Below are positions 50,635-55,174 of a DNA stretch of 55,174 nucleotides, piece by piece. Origin of the DNA: Candidatus Hydrogenedentota bacterium (GTDB lineage: Bacteria > Hydrogenedentota > Hydrogenedentia > Hydrogenedentales > SLHB01); contig DAOLNV010000031.1 of the NCBI GenBank assembly GCA_035416745.1, positions 1 to 55,174 on the forward strand, given 5' to 3'. The stretch's first letter is position 1; every line of letters begins with the position of its first letter. Made by a program: the position numbers and the translations under genes. Below the pieces are notes generated by a model. That model saw nothing but the letters and a program-made list of their open reading frames with translations. It made no database searches and had not been told where the DNA came from.

Positions 50635-53148
50635 CTAGATTTCTTCGCCGCTCCCGAGGGCTTCGAGCGTACTGCGCGCTTCGATGGTTTGCGCGTGGTA
50701 TTTCCCCAGGCATTCCTCGTAGATGGACAATGACTTCATGACGTTTCCCACAGCGCGCGCTGTGTCTCCCATGTCGCGATACACCAGCCCCATGCCGAGA
50801 AGGTCGCGCGCAACGTCCGGGTGGCGGCTCCCATGCTCGCGCATATCCGCCGTCATGGCTGCCTTGAACCCCTCCAGAGCCTTCTCGTGGTCGCCCAGAG
50901 CGCGATTGACGGCGCCCGTGCGATACTGGAGCGTACCTATGCGGACCTTCTTTGTGGCCAGCTTCTGTTCGAGTTCAAGAGCGCGGACAAAGCATGCTTG
51001 TGCCCCTGTAAGGTTGCCCGACAGCTCCAAAGCGTCTCCACAGTCCATCAGGCTCGAAACCAGTTCCGGATTCTCGGCTCCTCCTGCTTCCTCCTGCATC
51101 CGGCAGATTTGCTCATAGCATTTCGCCGCTCCGAAGGGATCTCCCTGGGCGCTCAGGACCCGAGCAAGTTGAGCAAGGATCCGTACCTGCATCTGGTTGT
51201 TCGCCGAGGCCGCACGGCAAATCATGAGCGCTTCTTCAAGAGATTTTCGCGCCTCCGGGTACCGTCTCTCGATACGATAGGCGTTGCCCAATTCATAGAG
51301 GCTTTCGGCCAGAGGTTCGCCGGCGGGATGGTTCAGTTTTCGTTGCAGCGCGACACAGGTCTGGAGGTGTTCGAGCGCGGCGCCTGCTTCTCCAGCGCGG
51401 AGAAGCGAGCGCCCGAGGTTCCGTGAATACAGTGCAATGGCTTTCTCATTCGGCGGGCTGCTCAACAACGCGCAACGAAGGGCTTCCTCGAAACATCGCC
51501 GGGCGCCCTTCCCATCCCCGCGTTTGCCGAGGATACGGCCAAGACTGTAGAGACATTCGTGCACGTACGGATGGGTTTGACCCAGGGCGTCCGCATAGAC
51601 GCGCAGGGCGCGCCGGTAGGTTCGTTCCATCTCGCGCTCGTCTTTGCTGTCCTCGGCAACAGTCACCAGGTTGCGCATGGCCATGGCCAACATGTGATCG
51701 GCTGGGCCGTAAGCGTCTTTGATGATGCGGATCGCCCGGCGGAACGCCTCGCGGGCCTCGTCAAGCCGGCCGGTTTCACGGTACACGACCCCGAGATTGT
51801 TGATGCGCACAGCTACCTTGGGGTGGTCAGCGCCTTCTACCATCTCGCCGCACGCAATAGCATGCAGGTAGTACTTGATGGCCTCTTCGCCTTGGCCGCA
51901 CGCGCGAAGGTACAGACCAACCTGGTTCAAAAGCCGCCCCGCGTTGTCCAGAGAACAGCCTAGGTGCTCCGCCCATGTCGCCACCGCCGACGCATGCCCC
52001 AGCAGGCGGGTGCACAGAACGTCGAATTGTTTGTGTTCTTCCTTGAAAGGAAAGACGCTTGCCATAAAGCTCAGCGCAGCATCGCACCAAGGCTGCTTCT
52101 TGTCTGCGGGCAGCACAGACACAAACCGTTCCTGCAACAATGCCGGAACCGCAAAAGCGGAGCGTCCCGCCTGAGCAAGACCCGCAGAGGACATGACGTC
52201 TACGAGTGCCTGGAAAATCTTCTTGTCGGTGAGCCCGAGGTTCAACGGCTGCGGCAAATGCATGACGCCGTCGAGCAGCATGCTCGCATAAATGGGCTGG
52301 GGGCCCATAAAACCCGACAGAGCGAACAGACTGGCTGCCAGATTCTCGGTTTCCCAGAAAGCGGCAAGGATACCCTTCAGCAAATGGTCAAGACAGAACC
52401 CTATGTTGGCCCCCCCCACGGAAGCAGGTTCTTCGCTCAACTGCACCAATGCCCTCCGCAGCGCTTCCTTCCGCAATGGGGCAATCCGGCTGCAACCCGC
52501 GTACAGGTGGAGCAGAAGCGGGACGCCCCCCAGATGAAACGCGCATTCCTCGTCAACAGCGTTCGAAATCTTGCCCAGGCGGGCAGCAAGAAACGCGTGG
52601 GACTCGTCGGTACGCAGATCCGGGATCGGCACAGCGTTCTCAGGAGCCGGCCAGTTGTCCTGGTAGGAAGTCATGAGCACGCAGGCGTCGGCGTCCTCCG
52701 GGATAAGGGCATCGACGGCTTGCGGATGGATGACGCTATCGAAGACCAGGAGACAGCGCGAGTCATGTGCCAGACGGTTCCTCACCGCAGCAGTCATGAC
52801 ATCCTGGACGCCTGATTCCGCTTCCGGAAGGTCAAGGGGAAAAGCAATCGAGGCGAACAACCCCGGTACGGCAGCTGCGCACCCCCCGGGAATCCACCAC
52901 ACACTATCAAAATCTCCCCGGCACAGATGGGCTACTTCGACAGCGAACTCCGTCTGACATTGGGTTCGGGGGCGCGACGGCGTCCCCGTAATCGCGAGCC
53001 TCCGGCTCTCGAGGAGCCTGTCGCGGATGGACTCCAGCAGCCCGCGCTGAGTAGCGAAGGCGGCATTCGAAGCAAAAGGCATGTTCGTCAACAGACCGGC
53101 TGCGTTGGGGGGAGTCCCATTTGGGCTCTCGTGATCTGACTCGTTCAT
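50635..53148 (-). CDS. NB-ARC/STAND-like TPR protein with degenerate P-loop
   Basis: The 837 residues have an N-terminal STAND-type region (about 25-310) and about ten TPRs (about 400-830), many in the kinesin-light-chain style, such as RINNLGVVYRETGRLDEAREA. The NB-ARC relatives carry a P-loop like GLGGVGKTQ before YAH...YD.VWWI. Here the matching spot is GTPSRPRTQ followed by AHLCRGDFDSVWWI, so the GK that holds ATP phosphate is gone. The Walker B-like CLLVFDSV and VLMTSY strands remain. It would bind partners rather than switch with ATP. The ATG at 53146-53148 is preferred; a GTG at 53181 is possible. It is convergent with the second kinase and may be its partner. Confidence 0.82.
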   Translation of the reverse strand: MNESDHESPNGTPPNAAGLLTNMPFASNAAFATQRGLLESIRDRLLESRRLAITGTPSRPRTQCQTEFAVEVAHLCRGDFDSVWWIPGGCAAAVPGLFASIAFPLDLPEAESGVQDVMTAAVRNRLAHDSRCLLVFDSVIHPQAVDALIPEDADACVLMTSYQDNWPAPENAVPIPDLRTDESHAFLAARLGKISNAVDEECAFHLGGVPLLLHLYAGCSRIAPLRKEALRRALVQLSEEPASVGGANIGFCLDHLLKGILAAFWETENLAASLFALSGFMGPQPIYASMLLDGVMHLPQPLNLGLTDKKIFQALVDVMSSAGLAQAGRSAFAVPALLQERFVSVLPADKKQPWCDAALSFMASVFPFKEEHKQFDVLCTRLLGHASAVATWAEHLGCSLDNAGRLLNQVGLYLRACGQGEEAIKYYLHAIACGEMVEGADHPKVAVRINNLGVVYRETGRLDEAREAFRRAIRIIKDAYGPADHMLAMAMRNLVTVAEDSKDEREMERTYRRALRVYADALGQTHPYVHECLYSLGRILGKRGDGKGARRCFEEALRCALLSSPPNEKAIALYSRNLGRSLLRAGEAGAALEHLQTCVALQRKLNHPAGEPLAESLYELGNAYRIERRYPEARKSLEEALMICRAASANNQMQVRILAQLARVLSAQGDPFGAAKCYEQICRMQEEAGGAENPELVSSLMDCGDALELSGNLTGAQACFVRALELEQKLATKKVRIGTLQYRTGAVNRALGDHEKALEGFKAAMTADMREHGSRHPDVARDLLGMGLVYRDMGDTARAVGNVMKSLSIYEECLGKYHAQTIEARSTLEALGSGEEI

Positions 53149-53680
53149 CACCCGGATTCGCCCTCCCCCAAAACTGCACACAGGGCCCCACCGAAACGCA
53201 GCCAGGAAATGCTCGCTCGCATACGGATGCTACTCTTCTTGCCTGTCCCACACGCATAAATTGTGTATAAACAGCGGGCAATATGCAATCACGAATTTGC
53301 AGGAAAGCGCCCGCCGGCCAGCATTCGAATCTCACAGCGTCTGTTTCTAGAGCTAGCTGCAGGCTATATATCGACAGATAGTCATGGAGCTACCAAAAAG
53401 GGCAACGCAGGATACGCCGAGCCCCCATTCGTCCGCGCCCCATGTTTGATGCGCTGTGACTTGGGCAGCCTTTACCGAATCGCTCGGGGCACGATTTCAA
53501 AGAGATGTTCCCTGTTTTGGGCTTCTATAATCCCGACAAAGAGTTATGAAAATGTGTATACGCGTTACCCATGAGAGCTGACGACGGGCACTAAGAGGTT
53601 GAGCTACAGTCACTTAGGAGGACAATAGGAATTTCGCTGAGGGTATTGCCAAAACTGACGAATAGTCGTAAAATGTGTCC
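53149..53680. other. intergenic region between NB-ARC/TPR gene and TetR gene
   Basis: This spacer of about 530 nt is lower in G+C than its flanks. It contains a perfect TATAAT at 53526-53531 with only a poor -35 (AGATGT, 17 nt upstream), which may drive the TetR gene. An imperfect inverted repeat TGACGA/TCGTAA around 53655-53672 could be a site for the regulator itself. I see no gene. Confidence 0.45.
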
Positions 53681-54424
53681 ATGGCCACTATGTCACCCAA
53701 ACAGCGCGAGATGCAGGAGCGGGGAGTAGCACTTCTCGATGCTGCTCGGACCATACTTCTGCGTCGCGGATATCACGGATTGACGATGGCGCGCATCGCC
53801 CAGGCCGTTGACTGCGCGAAGGCCACGGTGTATCAGCATTTCCCCTGTAAAGAGGAAATCATCATCGCTCTGGCGTACCGGAGTATCTGGCTGCAGGGCG
53901 CTCTTGTCGAGCGGGCGGCCCGGTTCCAGGGACGTACCCGGGAAAGAATGCTCGCCATAGGCGAAGCGACGCAGTTATTTGCCCGTCTCCATCCGGATGA
54001 TACCCGCATCTTCCAATTGATGAACGCTGAGGCGATCACCCAGAAGGCCTCCCAGGACTCGTTGTGGCGGATGAGGAGAGCGGCGCACCACACCGTAAGC
54101 ATCATGAATGGCATAGTGAGAGATGCCATCGCTCAAGGCGACGTTGTTTTTGACGGCGGCCGGAGTATCGAGGAGTTCACATACCAGGTCTGGCTCCTCG
54201 GGGAGAGCAGCAAAGCCGCCATGTGGAGCTGGATGCCGTGCCAGGAACTCGGCATCGACAACCCCTTCAATGCGATGATGCGCAACGGCCAGATTATCGG
54301 CGATGCTTACGGATGGCGGCCCCTTTCCAGCGAATGGGACTATCATGAAACCTTGTTGCGCATCCGCCGGGAGGTCTTTCCCGCGGAATCGCGAAAGATC
54401 TACGGGGCGGATGCAAACGCATAA
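53681..54424 (+). CDS. TetR/AcrR-family transcriptional regulator
   Basis: The 247 residues begin with a TetR DNA-binding domain at about 12-58: ALLDAARTILLRRGYHGLTMARIAQAVDCAKATVYQHFP split over helices 1 to 4, with the recognition helix in KATVYQHF. The C-terminal ligand-binding half (60-247) has no family signature I recognise. TetR proteins usually repress their own gene and a neighbour; the next gene is the prepilin at 54542, and the gene before it is on the other strand. The start is uncertain: GTG 53675, ATG 53681 and ATG 53690 are in frame, none with a clear ribosome-binding site. Confidence 0.88.
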   Translation: MATMSPKQREMQERGVALLDAARTILLRRGYHGLTMARIAQAVDCAKATVYQHFPCKEEIIIALAYRSIWLQGALVERAARFQGRTRERMLAIGEATQLFARLHPDDTRIFQLMNAEAITQKASQDSLWRMRRAAHHTVSIMNGIVRDAIAQGDVVFDGGRSIEEFTYQVWLLGESSKAAMWSWMPCQELGIDNPFNAMMRNGQIIGDAYGWRPLSSEWDYHETLLRIRREVFPAESRKIYGADANA

Positions 54425-54541
54425 CGTAGGGGAAAGGAGATTGTCTCGGACAAAGTTGTTCCGGTTTTCTAAGGCATTTTCATTATTGGAGCAGGAGTGG
54501 ATCGGAGCTCAGCAAATATCACGATTAAGGAGTTACAAATC

Positions 54542-55174
54542 ATGAAGAGGCAAGGATTCACATTGATCGAGCTGTTGGTGGTTATTGCCATCATCGGCAT
54601 CCTGGCGGCGATTCTGCTGCCCGCGCTGGCCCGCGCGCGTGAAGCTGCCCGCCGTGCGAGCTGCGCAAACAACCTGAAGCAATTCGGGTTGGTGTTTAAA
54701 ATGTACGCCAATGAATCCTAAGGAGAGAAATGGCCTACGGGCATGCATCAATGCGTAAATACTACGACGGGCATCATCACCATGCCGAACACCACGCAGC
54801 TGATGCCCGAATACCTGGCGGACCCCAATATCTTTGTTTGCCCCTCGAGTGCGATCATGACCCAAGATGATATGTATCGCATCGACAACAACGGCAATGA
54901 GGTTTCCGTGCTCATCGTGGACCCGGAGGGCAACGGCGTAGCCGCAGGCGAACAGCACTGGTGGGCCGGCGCAGGCTCGTACAATTACTGGGGCTGGGCA
55001 TTCAATGATTCCGACATGAATTCGACCCACACCATTCAGCTTGGCACAATAGCTGCCGCATTGGGCATCGTAGGCTTCGATCCGGCTTTGATGGGACCGT
55101 TGCAGATTCTGGAAGTGTTCATGTGGGAAAAATCCGCGCCGACAATATTGCCCAATCTCACAAACCTAACCCAG
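54542..55174 (+). pseudogene. prepilin (type II secretion/DUF1559-like) with in-frame stop, runs off the right edge
   Basis: The start is clear: AAGGAG nine bases before the ATG at 54542, leader MKRQG and cleavage before FTLIELLVVIAI. After 59 residues, ending KMYANES, a TAA (54719-54721) interrupts the frame. The same frame then stays open for 151 codons to the window edge, and its product reads like the rest of such a protein (GEKWP, TTQLMPEYLADPNIFVCPSS, AGSYNYWGWAFND). Relatives usually have Lys (AAA or AAG) at the stop position, so one base change (AAA to TAA) explains it. It could be a recent nonsense mutation, an assembly error or a recoded stop. Such prepilins are abundant in Planctomycetota and Hydrogenedentota and build pseudopili of unknown role. 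Confidence 0.75.

Noticed and set aside
54729..54870. Translation restart at the ATG after the TAA in the right-edge prepilin
   Set aside because: An AGGAGAG sits before it, but that ATG is in a different frame, gives a His-rich nonsense product and stops within 50 codons; the sensible frame is the original one.

Overview
The window is about 55 kb of GC-rich bacterial chromosome with mostly tightly packed genes. It looks like a member of the Planctomycetota / Hydrogenedentota neighbourhood. The hints are a single-chain alpha-beta glycyl-tRNA synthetase, two Ser/Thr kinases fused to WD40-like repeats (one with the N-terminal region common in planctomycete kinases), an ABC permease fused to a CPBP protease, a TMTC-like membrane protein with TPRs, and several type II prepilins. 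The assignment is inference; there is no rRNA to confirm it. I see no insertion sequence, phage gene, CRISPR array or rRNA. Several genes start with GTG or TTG, and 1-11 nt overlaps are common.

Layout. Positions 1-5424 (minus strand) hold radA-disA-pyrK-pyrD-pyrF-pyrE, which joins DNA-integrity functions to de novo pyrimidine synthesis; pyrE runs off the left edge. Positions 5565-12829 hold a TPR/thioredoxin-fold membrane protein, lysA-type decarboxylase, an ABC exporter (ATPase plus permease-protease fusion), a Tat-exported TIM-barrel protein and an SDR. Positions 13001-17855 are a translationally coupled glyQS-methyltransferase-rsgA operon behind a good sigma70 promoter, closed by a large hairpin. 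Positions 17957-23859 contain two paralogous type IV pilin-like genes, both on the minus strand and each preceded by a near-perfect sigma54 promoter. They bracket a 1430-residue 2-hydroxyacyl-CoA dehydratase activase-type protein on the plus strand.

Positions 24357-28047 are murC-ftsQ-ftsZ with no ftsA, murB or ddl between. Positions 28165-35460 carry a lipoprotein hydrolase and then an exbB-exbD-TPR-VWA cluster. In that cluster the place normally held by TonB/TolA is taken by a membrane-anchored, proline-rich protein ending in a von Willebrand A domain with an intact MIDAS. I consider this the best candidate for an undescribed envelope machine. Positions 35531-38316 are a galactokinase-like GHMP kinase convergent with a DegT-type aminotransferase.

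Positions 38551-54424 are a signalling and surface region. It holds a WD40-type kinase, a TMTC-like protein with a GT2 glycosyltransferase, tRNA-Arg(CCU), an unrecognised 401-residue protein, a C45-type Ntn hydrolase, a second WD40 kinase with HQD in place of HRD, a convergent NB-ARC/TPR protein whose P-loop has lost its GK, and a TetR regulator. The right edge holds a third prepilin with an in-frame TAA early in the gene.
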